This document shows, one piece after another, positions 1-11,990 of a stretch of DNA of 64,000 bases. Each line of letters begins with the position of its first letter. The first letter of the stretch is position 1. The DNA comes from Physcomitrium patens (taxonomy: Eukaryota > Streptophyta > Bryopsida > Funariales > Funariaceae): positions 3,773,003 through 3,837,002 of the forward strand of contig NC_037258.1 of NCBI RefSeq assembly GCF_000002425.4, in the 5' to 3' direction. The notes under the pieces are model-generated. The model searched no databases and was not told the DNA's origin. It saw nothing but the letters and a program-made list of their open reading frames with translations. Made by a program: the position numbers and the translations under genes.

Positions 1-1286
1 GTAAGTTTTCGCATCTATTGAGCTCCTGTAAACATCGAATCAGAATCATTCCAAAGTGTTGTAGACGTTCATCACTGTTGCATGATGAACCTCGGAGATA
101 GGTTATTGAGAATTGAAGGGCAGCTGGCTTTCTGGGATATTCATATGAAGGAAGAATCAGCCGTTCACTGTGGGCTCCAGGGTGATGAAGCCCATTCTGC
201 CACAGGATGACTTTGCATGTTGAAGATTTTTATCGAGCTGGAACGCATCACAGTGACTCACCTAATCTCATGCAGTACAAAATATGCAGAAAAATCCAGG
301 TTCAGACACTTAACTCGAGTTAGATAATATCTGCACAACTTTATTATTTCGTGAACTCTCCTGCGTGACTTAGCATCGCCATAGTCGATAGATGAAAAAG
401 CACTGTAACAACATTCTCAGAACTTGTGACCCTAATCTTATAACTACATGGGTTTGCACTGCCCTATGAGTATAACTTCGTGAATATTACACTCTTTTAC
501 TAGATGAATTACATAAGGCTTGAGTAACGCAATCGAGGTAGCAATTTACGAATTGCTTCGATGACATGCTCCGAGGTTATTGTTGCGCTGCTTCAATTCT
601 TTACACAACCGAAATCACTGACACGTATGGAATATTATGCTAACAACATGTTTACAACAGATTGTGTGACTCGCCGTTGTGGTGGCCTCATCTCCTGTTA
701 AACCGACGCCCAAGTTTGACAATCACACGGTCTCCATCACCTGCCGAAATAATATTGTCGAGTCGTCTGCTTAACTGGAAGGAAACTGAGGAGACTGGCA
801 TCCTACAGCTCCTTGTGACCCTTCCCCAATTTCATTATCTGGGCATATGCGTCTTTTACTAAATTGTACTCTGGGTACTTCTGCATCAACACTGTACAAA
901 CGAACAAGAATCATGCAGCGCCGTCATCAGTAGCCGAAACTAGATCTCACCCCTCTCAGCTTTGTCATAGATGATTCCAAGTGCACTAATCGGATCTGAT
1001 ATGGCCTCTAACTTCATAGTTGTGTCTAGGATCGCCTCTGCTTGATTCCACCTAAATAATCTAACAACACAAACTTCCGGCCCAAGTTCAATTGCCTATG
1101 GGACTAAAGTTCTGCCGCATAAATTTGAGATTATAAACATACGAAACGGAATACAAAACATGAATTGTCAGCTCGATCTAACATGCCGCTCATCAGTACA
1201 TCGCTAAGAAACGTTTGATCGGATCTGGAAAATGCTAGGCTGTAAGCTTGCAGTTATCAACATCAATCGCATGCTCACTACATCAT
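1..1286. other. Flank of the first gene, no supported CDS
   Basis: No convincing coding region is visible on either strand. The stretch has balanced base composition, unlike the AT-rich DNA further right, so it probably belongs to the gene segment. On the minus strand it lies downstream of the small membrane-protein gene and may hold its 3' untranslated region. The first bases of the window, GTAAGTTTTC, match a plant 5' splice donor on the + strand, so an exon of another gene could end just outside the window; nothing inside confirms this. The open frame at 662-862 has no recognisable features. Confidence 0.4.
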
Positions 1287-2055
1287 CTAGGCTGCAAAGA
1301 TGTCACCGGAAACATTTCGAACTTAGTCCTACACCGCGCTGACCTCCAAATAGGAGTACAAACATGTTGGGTACGAGACAAATCCTCACATACAGCGTCC
1401 AACTCTCCAAGAAAACATTGTACTGAAGTGAAGAAGCATGCGATGATGGATACGGGAGAAACAGTGCGGCAATGCTACGAGACAGAATATGTGCAGATTC
1501 AAGGATAGTACCTCGGAAGAGAAGGCCAAGAGCCATGAGACCGACGATGGCGGCAAAGAAGGAAACAAAGCGCTTAGGGTCATCTCGCACCATCTTCCCT
1601 CCTTCCATCGTTTTGGCGCCGCTGGCCTTGATGGCGCCCGTGCCCTTCTGTACGTAGGGATTGTTCACCACGGTCTGATGAGCCTGGACGGCTCTCTGAC
1701 GCAACGTATTCACAACCGGGTGGTTGGCCACAGTGTCGGCGTGTTTCTTCATAGAGGGATGGATCCTGTCAAGCAACGTATTCCATCTCCCTGCAGCAGC
1801 GGCCGGCACAGCAGAAGCTACCGAATCGGGTGATTCTGATGCCGGGGTGGGTTCCTCAGCTTTTTTGCTTTCTGCTTCGTCATCGCTGCTGGAGCTGCCA
1901 CTGTCGTCTGCTGCAGGAGGCTGGGTTTCAGACTCCTCTGTCACGGCAGGTGTTGGCGCATCCGTGGGATCGGTCGCGGCAGGAAGCTCAAACGATCTTG
2001 ATTCCTGCTCCACAGTTGGTTGAACATCGCCTGCTCCATCGACCACATCCGCCAT
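1287..2055 (-). CDS. Small acidic single-pass membrane protein, function unknown (predicted two exons)
   Basis: The ATG is at 2055-2053. Residues 1-90 are low-complexity and rich in Ala, Pro, Ser, Glu and Asp, with an acidic serine run near 52-60. Residues 90-160 are basic and probably helical (RWNTLLDRIHPSMKKHAD), and about 163-181 form one hydrophobic segment (FVSFFAAIVGLMALGLLF). The uninterrupted frame runs on to 1303, but a good splice donor (GAG|GTACTA, intron starting at 1511) lies right after the membrane segment, and an acceptor (TCTTTGCAG, ending at 1292) joins in frame to a stop at 1289-1287. That gives 182 residues ending just after the membrane segment, the layout of a tail-anchored protein. 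Without splicing the protein would be 250 residues with an implausible tail. I do not recognise the family. The start and exon 1 are well supported; the intron is inference. Confidence 0.6.
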
Positions 2056-4060
2056 CTTAATTGCCTTTCGTCACGCTGCAACTTCAATCCTACCTCAGAT
2101 CTGCAGCTTCCTTCAACAGAACTGCAAAACTTCAATCCAATCTGATTCGCTGGCTGCGAAACCTTGATGCCCGGTTATGGCGGTTACAATCTGAGGGATT
2201 TTAGTGCACTGTCACCGCAATGTTGACTAGGAATTGACTACAACCATCAGGTGTTAGAAGTGCACTCCAAGAACTAGTATGATCCCCGCCAGATTATGGA
2301 ATCAAGGCACAAACAGTTTGAAGATGAGGCTTATGCTGCGAGAGTACTCGTTTTAAGAGTACAAGAAGAGTGGTGCAGCGGGGTGCGAAAGGTTGAGGAA
2401 ATTGGAAGCAGTAGCAGGCGACTGCATCTTTCGCCAAGTGGCCCGGAGGATCGGGGTTTGAAACAGTCAGACCTCCTCGTTGCAAGCGCCATCTAATTAT
2501 TTTGAATTCATGCTTCTCACAGCATAACCACCCCCCCCCCCCACCAGCAACAGAATAAGATGACCGCTTTCATATACAATTGTAGGTGAACGAGGAATGA
2601 AACCCGGCATTGCTCCAATTTCCGAAGTGAAATGTACATTTGTCTTTAAAGGATCGAATTGTGAATAGAATCTTTGGATAGCTGAGTTGCTACAAGCCGT
2701 GAACAATTCAACGAACTGTACTTCCTGTCGTGGTCACCGGACGTCGGTTTAACTTCGTGGCTGCGGTGATCAGTTTCGAGGTTTTCTTAAGTCATCCGGT
2801 GATGCATCAAGATATTAATCGGTTGGCCGAAATCGGGTGATTACATGCACAATTCTGCTTATTGAGCAACTCCATCCGAAACCCTACGTCGACATGTGTA
2901 GGTACTCCTCGGAATGGGCTTTTGAAGAATCCTAGGGGGGTTCTGTGACCGGGTCATGAGGATCCCCTTTCCAGCTCAAAGTGCGTGTTGCTGGTTTTCT
3001 CAACACGGCCTGGATACGGACAGTGTAGCGTCACTTTTCCAGAGTGAATGGTCGGTGACACATACAAGAAAACCTAACACAGCATTTGGCTAATGCAGCG
3101 CCACCTCGCAACACTGAAGAGCATGCAGCTTACGCGTTGGAAACTTCTGCACGCAACGTGGTAGCTGGATTGCAAGATGCTTGGAACGTCGCATTGTTTT
3201 TTCTTTTCTTTTCAGAAGAAATTGCTCCAAGGATCCAATTAACTATGCGTGATGTGCTTAAGCGCCCGTGTATTATAATCCACCATGATGGATGGCTTGC
3301 GTCAAGAGGACAATGCATCATCTCCAGCCCGGCATCAAACATACATGAAAAATTAGGTCTACAACAAATTTGTAATCCCGCTAGGGAGGTATTTCTCGAG
3401 GAATGTGGCGCAAGCTACTCCCGCCGAGCCATATGGCGACTCCTCCGCACTGCCGCTGTCATGAGTGCAACTTCGCGTTTCGATACTATGGATCGACCTC
3501 GATTACGTGCTTTTTTCAGATTTTGGTATCTCCCATGCAAAGCTATATCGACGCGTATTCACAGCAATCGTTTCACACCGCTACACAAGCACCGACCAGC
3601 TCAAACGCTCCGACAAGACCATGGATGGAGAAAACTTCCCCGAAGCTTTACCTTAAAACCTGCATGAAAAAGAAACACAACCCCCAACGACGGAGTCACA
3701 AACAATCTAAGCTTCCTGAGTGCATTCATTACCAATTGCGGCGTTATACAACATCCAGCACGGCCCTATAGTGGGCCCTCCAAGGTTCATAGTACCTGAA
3801 TCCAAGCAACTTAACTGGGATGTATCCACTCAATCCTAAACACTGTTTGTAATGCGACAATTGATCATCTCCAGGACACAGATCAACACACATCATATCG
3901 GTGAGTAAGTCTCACCATCTGTCGGCATCTGGAAAATGGTATCATTCTACACAAACTCAAGCTCCACAGAGATTTCCACACATCGTGCTGCTAAAGCAAC
4001 AATTGGGTTTGTTTCATGATCCTGCAGTAACACTAACCCCTCTTCGTCCTTGAATTAGCA
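2056..4060. other. Intergenic stretch, balanced composition
   Basis: The first few hundred bases are the promoter side of the minus-strand gene starting at 2055. A 12-base C run lies at 2531-2542. Several overlapping frames of 60-190 codons exist between 2284 and 3771 on both strands, but the longest begins with TTG rather than ATG, has no recognisable motifs and overlaps other frames of similar length. I see no supportable gene. Confidence 0.4.
2531..2542. repeat. Poly-C run
   Basis: Twelve consecutive C residues in the promoter-side spacer of the minus-strand gene starting at 2055. Confidence 0.9.
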
Positions 4061-6507
4061 TTAGATTTTGTGTGTATGTATATGTATATACAAACATACA
4101 CATAGTCATTGTTGGATGTTGTTGTTGTTGTTGTTGTTTTGTTTTGTTTTTTTGTTTTTGTTTTTGTTTTTTTCTTTTTTAATTTTATTTTCCTCGTCTT
4201 CTAGCTTGGTTTTTTAATGGCTGAGTGGAAGGTTTGTATGTGTTACGTTTTTCCAAAAGTGATTCGGTTTTATCAATTCGGTGATGTGACAAAGAGCTGC
4301 ATGCATGCATGCATTGTTTTGGAAGAATTTAGGGTTTGCAAGGTTATCAAACTTTCTTTTGTAGTGTTGGATTGTTTGCATGGCCTAGTGTGGAAAAGTT
4401 CTACATGTTCGTTATGTGCATGCTACTATTAATTTATGAATTGCATGAGAGGAAAATGCATAAATGTTATATGTATACTCTTATAATGTGAAGTTTTTTC
4501 TTTTCTTTTTTGATTTTTTCTGAATTTCTTTAAAGTTAGTATTTTGTTTTTGTTTTTGTTTTTTTTGTTTTTGTTTTTGTTTTTTTGTTTTTTGTTTTTT
4601 TTTCTGCTTAGTATTGCAATGTGCTTAGAATACTGTTCATCGAAATATTTTTGGAACATTTTGGAACATTATAATATGAATAAAACCTGGATAAAATTTT
4701 AAATCTAATTTTAAGCAGCATAAGCATTATTTGGCTTTATTATTACACATTTTAGAATACAAGATTAGGCATAGTATACAAAACTTTGATAACATAAATA
4801 GTAATAAAAATCTTATATGTGAAAACATGCAAAGAAAATAATAATTTATAATTTATATTATATAATAATATAATAATAATAAAAATTATAAAATATAACA
4901 CCAAAGTCTCTAAATAATTTTAATAAATATATATATTAAATAAGCTATGTGAAAAAAAAACAAATGTCAAAATATTTGATAATAATTGGAGAAGTTATGG
5001 TTGATTTATTTGAATGTTATTTTTAAAATAAGAATTAACACATCCAAAAAAAAACTTGTTATATTTAAGACTATGATATTTTAATTTGTACTATATACAA
5101 AAATTATGTCCATGTAAAATAATGTTGAAGAAGAGAAAGTAGGGAGTTATTGTTTAGTTTTACTTTTCTACTGTTTAAATAATTTGGTATATATGAATTA
5201 ATTTTATTCAAAGTAGATATATAAAATTAATAAAACAAAATATATCTATTTTGGTTTTTATTGCTTTTGGATCTAATAGTGGAGAAATGAATGTAGAGGT
5301 CATTTTATTTTTTGCTTTTTTCATGATGGTTAGGATGAGTGGATCAATTTAGTAAAAGCTTAGATCTATTCAACATTCTCATATTTAAAAATTTAGATTG
5401 AAAATAAAATAATATATATTTTAATTATATCTATATTATTTTAAAATTTTATGGTAATTTTTTTATGATGCTAAATTGAATCTAATCTTTTAATATATAA
5501 ATAAGTATCAATAGTTTAAAAAATAAGAAATTATACAAATTTATTTGTTTTATTTTAATATTTAAAAAAATATACAATTGTAAAAAAACATCTTTCAATA
5601 AGAAATATGTTAAAACTTTAAAGATTAATAGAAATACTTATTTATCAAGTTAAAAATTTAAAAAATAAATAAAAATATAATTATATATTGAATAAGTACA
5701 ATAATATATTAAAAAATGAGTGCAAATTTATGGAGAAATAATTCATTTGATCGATCTTTAAATTAGTGAAAAAAGATCAAATACATGGTCTTTAATAAAT
5801 AAGACATAATAGCTAGTTCCTTTGTAGATACTAAAGCCAAAATACTAGCGAATAATGTTACAATCACTATCTAGCTTACAATTTTTGTCAACAAAGATAT
5901 TTAAATCCAATCCTACTATAATATTTTCCAAAAACTAAATATATTTTATGGAATTTTTTAAAAATATATATTATTGAAAAATCCTTAAAAAATAATTATA
6001 CTGCTTATTAAAAAATATTAGGACAGTAAGATCAAGTAGCATGCACCTTCACAAAATCTTTAGATAAGCATTAAATTATTAAAGAATGAACAATAAATAT
6101 GTAATATTTTAAAAACTAAAATGATTATATACATCATCTTCTATATTTATTAAATATTAGAATTAGCACATATATTTGTTGTTTATATCTCTATTATAAA
6201 TAAAATTTTCTTTTTACAATGCACTCTGTTTTTTTTAAGTTTTTGAAGCCCTTAAATTTGGTTGTAATTAAAATTTAAATGTAAATCTAAATACCCTACT
6301 AATTTTTAATATAATTCTATTATATAATAAATCAAATGATAACAAATTAAGATATATCTTTATTTTGAGGAAAATAAGTACATGTTTATTTAATATGTTC
6401 TGAAAAATATTTCTCAAAATTACTAAAAATAAAACAACTCACAAAAGATAAATTTGAAATAAGATTCCTTAAAAATTACATATTTGTGTCTAATTAAACC
6501 AAAAATA
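4061..6507. other. AT-rich spacer with TTG and TTTTG tracts
   Basis: Composition shifts abruptly to AT-rich here. Short tandem tracts are visible: (TGT)n near 4110-4137, TTTTG-type runs at about 4137-4175, and again at about 4540-4605. The rest is AT-rich DNA with stops in all frames. No gene or clear mobile element was recognised. Confidence 0.5.
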
Positions 6508-6888
6508 TAAGGAATTGCTAGTTGGACACCTCCCTTTTCCTACTTAGACACACCTTATCCTTCCCTTCCAAGCCACACACTCTCACATAGTAAAACTCTT
6601 GTTTACACTAAAAACATTTAAGAATTTATTTAGTAAAAGATTTCTTTGCACTGTTACAAAAAAATTATGTTTTATACTTATTTTTAATTAAATTTAATGT
6701 AATGCTATAATAGATTTAATATAGTTTTTTCATTCACTTCAAAAAGCTTATTTATTATATTTAAGGATTTTATTTACTATAAATTTACTTTAAAACTGTT
6801 TACTGTAAATAGGAATTTTATTGTGTATATGTGAGGTAGAAGGGGCGTTTACGCAAAATTAGGGGAGTTGTCCACCTATTAATTCTTA
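6508..6888. mobile_element. Probable MITE with imperfect terminal inverted repeats
   Basis: The left end (TAAGGAATTGCTAGTTGGAC, continuing ACCTCCC) and the reverse complement of the right end (TAAGAATTAATAGGTGGACA, continuing ACTCCCC) agree at most positions over about 30 bp. The element is about 381 bp, non-coding and AT-rich, which fits a miniature inverted-repeat DNA transposon. I could not identify a convincing target-site duplication, so the superfamily is unassigned. The paired ends are seen directly; calling it a MITE is inference. Confidence 0.5.
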
Positions 6889-7315
6889 AAGTATAAACCA
6901 TTCATCAGTAATGTTTCCAAATACTCTGATCAAGTGTTTCGTCCTTTTTTATTTTTTTGAATACATCAAATTGAATTTTACAAGTATGGACCAAGTGGAC
7001 AACCCACCTTACACTGCAATTGTGCATTATCATTATTTTAAATAATTTCATTGTATTAAAGTTCTTCTTATAATAGAGTAATTCAAGATTTTGTATCCAT
7101 ATTACACAATGATAATAAAGCACAGTAGAATGGCAAGAATAAAATAACAGTATTGGCATATTGTTTCAATTTTATTTTTTTTTCTTTTTTTTCTTTTTTG
7201 TATTTTGAAATTTGAACAATAAATTTCTACTTGTATATTTCGTTTCACAACTTGCTTAAATTTGCAACTTGGAGATTATTAAATTTATCTTGAAAACTTG
7301 TAGAAAAGAAATAGG

Positions 7316-7336
7316 AAAAAAAAAAAAAAAAAAAAA
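7316..7336. repeat. Poly-A run
   Basis: A run of 21 consecutive A residues in AT-rich spacer DNA. It could be the tail of an old retroposed sequence, but nothing upstream supports that. Confidence 0.85.
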
Positions 7337-8851
7337 CATTGTGGGTTCTTACAAAACTGAGTCATTGTCTGCTGTTGCATGTACTTTAATATTATAGTTG
7401 AACGGGAAACTTAAACATACTTCATTGAGCTGTCATTGTACTTGCATGGTGTATAAATTGTATTAATTGTGGATTATGAGTGGAATATATTGGATCAACT
7501 TAGTGGAGTATGTTTCATGCTCTTGTTATTGATCTTTGATAGATTATGTTTTTGGTGTGTTGCATATTGAAAATATTAATTTGTGCAAAGGATAATTCTC
7601 TTCAAACCAATTGGCTTAAGTTAGAATTTTATAGTTAATGTAGTTAAGTGGATTATAAGATAATATTTGTTACTGCTATCATATTTGATTTTCAAAACTT
7701 TTGTATCGAGCAAAAATAAAATAAAATAAAATAAAAATGTAATATTTATTTTTATTTTATTGCATATTTATTAACCAAAATAGAATTGAATAGTTGAATC
7801 TATATTTAAAAGTAAACATTGTTTTAAAACTAACAATAATGGTATTATTCATGTAGATTAGATGTTAATATGATGGAAATCAAAGATTGTTTTTATAAAA
7901 GTACTTAATATAATTAATAGACTTTGTAAATATATTATAACGTTTCTAAAATGATCAACTAATTCTAAATTTGTTTTCTTGAGTACATGTTTACAATAAA
8001 TTTCATAAATTTATCTAATTTAATTTAGTTTTGAGGTGTTTTTCAAATTTCCAAATGGTTTTGCTTTAATAAATTTTCATTAGTTTCACATTATAACATA
8101 GTCCTGATTTTTTAAGAATATCACGTCTTCACACAGTATTGATTTATTATCACAATTAATCATATATATACATATATAATCATATTAATCATATATATTA
8201 ATCATCTATATATATCTATCTATATATATATAGATGTATTTCAGTACTTCTAATTACTACTTCTAATCAATTTTTCAATTTACAAATATTATGCATTTTT
8301 TTTAATATCCAAAATAACTTTGGAATATGTAATTTGAATTACCTTGTTTAAAGCTTATTGTTATATTTTATACTTTTTTAAAGACATTGTATCTAAATAA
8401 ATAAAAAATTGAAAAATGTCCAAAAAAAAAAAAAAAAAAAAAATGATTTTGAGAGCTAAAATCTTACACAAAAATTACAAAAAAGACTTGATACAAAGAA
8501 AAAGATTACTAGAGATTCTTGCATTATTCAATGAAAAATATAAAAATGTAATTACCAATATAAATAGAGACATGTGCATATATCTTTTTGGACTTGAAAC
8601 AAAATCTTCCAATAAAAATAGATTTTAAAAATACAGCTTCATGCAAGAATAATTCTTAAAGGTGGTGCCTTGCCACCTTAAAAAAAGGAAAAAAAAAAAA
8701 AAGAAAAGAAAATGGAATACAACTGGAGAGAATTTGATTTTTGTTTTGTATCTCATGACACGAAATAAGAGTGGTAGTTATGAACAAAGCCCTATTCATG
8801 AGGTTTTATTTTTCCATCTTTGCTAAAAATTCATTCAATACAAATTTCACC

Positions 8852-8855
<4 letters not shown>

Positions 8856-8882
<27 letters not shown>
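8856..8882. repeat. (AT)n microsatellite
   Basis: About 13 uninterrupted AT units. Confidence 0.9.
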
Positions 8883-8887
<5 letters not shown>

Positions 8888-9129
8888 AAAACTCGATGAC
8901 CGAGCAAGTCATTTCCAGTGGATATGGTCAAATCTATGGAATCCTCATTTCCACTGGTCAGAAATATGGAACCAACCATCATCAAGATTCCATTCCAAGA
9001 GCTTTTGCATGCTTACAAAGACTTTTACAACAAAATTTAAAAATTGCAAAAAAATAAATGGGATCTCAGTTCTTGGTTTAGAATTGAGCCAAAAAGAATG
9101 TCAGTTTATCAAACTTTTTTTTGATAAGA

Positions 9130-9134
<5 letters not shown>

Positions 9135-9171
<37 letters not shown>

Positions 9172-9182
9172 CTCTCTCTCTC
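9135..9182. repeat. (TC)n microsatellite
   Basis: An almost pure TC tract with two single-base interruptions (GC), about 570 bp beyond the stop codon of the kinase gene. Confidence 0.9.
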
Positions 9183-9260
9183 GCTACAGTAATAAAATCA
9201 GACTGTGAGTATTAGTCTGTTTCACTACTCTAAATACTCTATTCAAGTCTCACATTGCCT

Positions 9261-9753
9261 GTACACAAATGAATAGAAACTATACTTATTATGAGCTACA
9301 GGATTGCCTTCCTTTGTGCAACCTGCAAATAATACTATACAACCAGTACAGTACAACAATATGCTGCCATATTTGTAAAGAAAATGAGCTACTGATATCA
9401 CCTCCTACATCAAATAAGAATATCCTACTAATTGGGTTGTTGTCAATGCAACTCCAGCAGGTGTATAACTTCAATTCCTTAGCCATGTTGCGGATCTCAT
9501 TCTAGCTGAAATGCAGCAAACAAGCTGGCTCTAGTTCAATTTTATGACTGGGATTTTGGATAAAATAATTGCAACTTGTTAACTGTGGATTTCACACAGG
9601 AACTATCCAAGACTTTGAGGTTCATAAGCTTCGAAAACACGACGAAATTGTACACTTAGCTTCTTAGTTGGACTAGAATACAAATGCTGCAGTTGGGTAC
9701 AAGAGTTTTAGGGCTATCCAACTTTGCAGTGATTGATGGCCGGGAAGAAGATA
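9261..9753 (-). other. 3' flank of the kinase gene
   Basis: Sequence immediately downstream of the kinase stop codon (9756-9754) on the minus strand. Base composition is intermediate between the gene and the AT-rich spacer, consistent with a 3' untranslated region followed by flank. Short overlapping frames at 9269-9505 on both strands show no motif. Confidence 0.4.
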
Positions 9754-11176
9754 TCACTCACTGTTACAACGAATGCGTTGCAGGAGATGTCGAAAGCAGT
9801 GTCGATCCTGCCTCGGTGACCTTTCCTGGATCTTTTCTAACTCTTCGATGATATAATCGAAGTCGGGCCGTTTCACTGCAAACTCTGACCAACATCGTGT
9901 GATTAGCTCCCTCATGCCTTCTGGATAATAAGTCCTGGAACCAAATTCGGGCCGCTTGTTGAATCTAGCAACCATGTAAGCAGCTTCGTATGATTCCTCG
10001 CTATTGAAAGGTGCTGCACCTTCGAACATCTCATACAGAACCATGGCAAATGAGAAGACGTCCACTTTGGTGTTGTAATCTTCCTTGAGAAATACCTCCG
10101 GTGCCATGTAGCGGTAGCTGCCAGTTTCACCTGTCAGCTTGTATACATCATGCACGTTTGTCACTTTTACCAGCTTGCTTAATCCAAAGTCGCCGACCTT
10201 CAGGACGTTGTTTTCGTCGATGATGAGATTACGAGGCTTTATGTCGCGGTGAATGACAACATTGGGTCCGCCGTGAAGATACGCTATCCCTCGAGCTATG
10301 TCTAGTGCGAATGCAACTGCTAGATCTGTAGGCAAGGGACCCTTCTGAATCAATGCATGGAGATCTCCTCCTGGTAGATATTCAGTCACCAGCATCAGTG
10401 GCTTTTTGGTGGTAACCGCGGCTAAGAATTGCACGATGTTGGGATGGCGCAGCTGCACCAACAACTCCACCTCACCAATGAAGTCCTTCACAACTGCTCG
10501 ATCCTGAATTCATACACAATCACATTAAGAATAGATACACATACACACAACTCTTAACATAGAAGAATGCAACAATATAAAATGAAGTCGTCTCGCTCAC
10601 GACAGGCATTTCATGTTTGGAAGCGTTGCATGGCTTTCACCGGATGATAGGAAACAGTGCGAAGTGTACCTGAGAGAGAGAGGCTCGAATGGTCTTCACA
10701 GCAACAGTTGTGCCCCACCAATTGGCCTGCCTGATTTCTCCAAAAGCTCCACTCCCAATGAGCTTTCCGCCTTCGAAATCAATTTCGCTGGGGTCCGAGA
10801 TTCGCCAGCTCCAGCTTTGAGGAGGTTTCGTGATGAGAGCACCATCGCCCCATCGATTCTCAGCCACTGGCTCAGCGCCATACCTCTTCAGCAACCTCGC
10901 CATGGAGCTAAACCCCAGTTTCTGCGCGTTTGCCAGCGGGGAGTTGCACCAGCGGTCCAGCGGATCACTCGCAGCGCCGGCACTCAGGAGAAGCTGCGCA
11001 GACATCAAGCTGTTGTTGGACACCGCAACATGAAGCGGCGTTCGCTTGTCGTAGTCTGCGCCATTGATCAACCACGCCCCTTCTTCCCTTTCCAGCAGCT
11101 TCTTCAACGCTTCCACATCGTCGTTGATCACGGCCCAATGCACTTGCGCCAATGCTCTCTCCCTACCCTTCCCCAT
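9754..11176 (-). CDS. Ankyrin-repeat Raf-like protein kinase (VIK/ILK type)
   Basis: Two exons: 11176-10670 (169 codons, phase 0) and 10503-9754, separated by a 166-bp GT-AG intron (donor CAG|GTACAC, acceptor GAATTCAG|GAT). The protein has 418 residues. The first in-frame ATG (MGKGRERALAQ) is chosen; a TTG eight codons upstream is unlikely. Residues about 10-100 hold ankyrin repeats (KRTPLHVAVSNNS). The kinase domain starts near 136: glycine loop GSGAFG 141-146, ATP lysine K161 in VAVKTI, HRD 254-256 with IKPRN, DFG 274-276, APE 303-305. All core catalytic residues are present, so activity is expected. Known relatives are plant ankyrin-kinases of the C1 Raf-like/ILK group, cytosolic or plasma-membrane serine/threonine/tyrosine kinases in hormone and stress signalling. 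Length matches that group (about 420-480 residues). A single intron is few for this family. The precise substrate cannot be inferred. Confidence 0.93.
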
Positions 11177-11990
11177 CTCTTCCCTTAAACCCCCCTTCAA
11201 CTCCTACTCTCTGTCTCTCTCGCCCTCAAATCCACACTCACTATCTAGTTCTCCCCCCTAACTCTCCAATAATCGAACCACTCCTCTGTCTAAACTATCA
11301 ACCCTGAAATTTCTGCAACACAGTAAACAAACTCTCAAACGCACACCGGATCCTTGCAATACGAAACGCTCCAGATGATGGTCGATCCGGCACACATTTC
11401 CAGCCTCCGGTTACGCAATCATACACAACTTCCCAGCGCCGTCGATCAATCCTCAAGCAAACGCAACACCAGCACACACGAATTATTCTAAAAAACGCAG
11501 CAAAATTGGCGAAGTGAAATACTAAAAAGAGGGAAAAAGATGAGGAGGAGGAAATAGGCATCTTCATGAGCACGCCACCCTCCAGAGCAAGTAACTGAAT
11601 TCCCCATGCCAGCTCTCCTACCCCATGCTCTGCTGCCAGCCCCCAAATCTGTCCGAAAATTGCGTGACATTCTCTCAACCCCCTTTCCCGACGCGGCATT
11701 ATTGTGCTTCCCCCTCACGACTTGGGAGTCCACCTCACCCCAACCCAACTCAACACAAGCTTGTCTCCCAAGTCACGTGACTCTCACCATCACCATCACC
11801 AACAACCAACACCATCGCCTACTACTTCTACTATTACTGCTGCACACTGGATGAGTTTCGCCATCGCTATCGTTTTCGTTCTCGACGTCGGGGAGGTTCG
11901 AGCTCTCGTCACCGACAAAACTGAAGTCGCAGTCATGGGAACCAGGTCAACGGTGCCACATTGTACTTCTGGGTTCTATCACAGAAATTA
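11177..11990 (-). promoter_or_regulatory. 5' leader and proximal promoter of the kinase gene
   Basis: Upstream of the kinase ATG the minus strand is GA-rich (CT-rich on +, for example 11207-11222), typical of plant core promoters and leaders. A palindromic G-box lies about 600 bp upstream. The stretch is clearly GC-richer than the DNA beyond 12,000. Several overlapping open frames on both strands (11298-11991) are composition artefacts with no motifs. No TATA box or start site can be fixed by eye. Confidence 0.45.
11772..11781. promoter_or_regulatory. G-box palindrome GTCACGTGAC
   Basis: A perfect 10-bp palindrome with a CACGTG core at 11774-11779, the recognition core for plant bZIP and bHLH factors, about 600 bp upstream of the kinase ATG. 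Whether it is functional is inference. Confidence 0.45.

Larger units (their letters stand above)
6889..9260. other. AT-rich spacer with microsatellites
   Basis: There is no supportable gene. The stretch contains an A run (7316-7336), AT-rich palindromic DNA around 8160-8235, another A run near 8424-8443, a TA repeat and a TC repeat (listed separately). Short lysine-rich frames such as the one at 8416-8628 are translations of A-rich DNA. Confidence 0.5.

Noticed and set aside
3086..3667. 193-codon + strand frame
   Set aside because: It starts at TTG, has no motif or conserved composition, and competes with overlapping frames on both strands.
8416..8628. 70-codon lysine-rich frame
   Set aside because: It begins in an A run and is a translation of AT-rich DNA with no motif.
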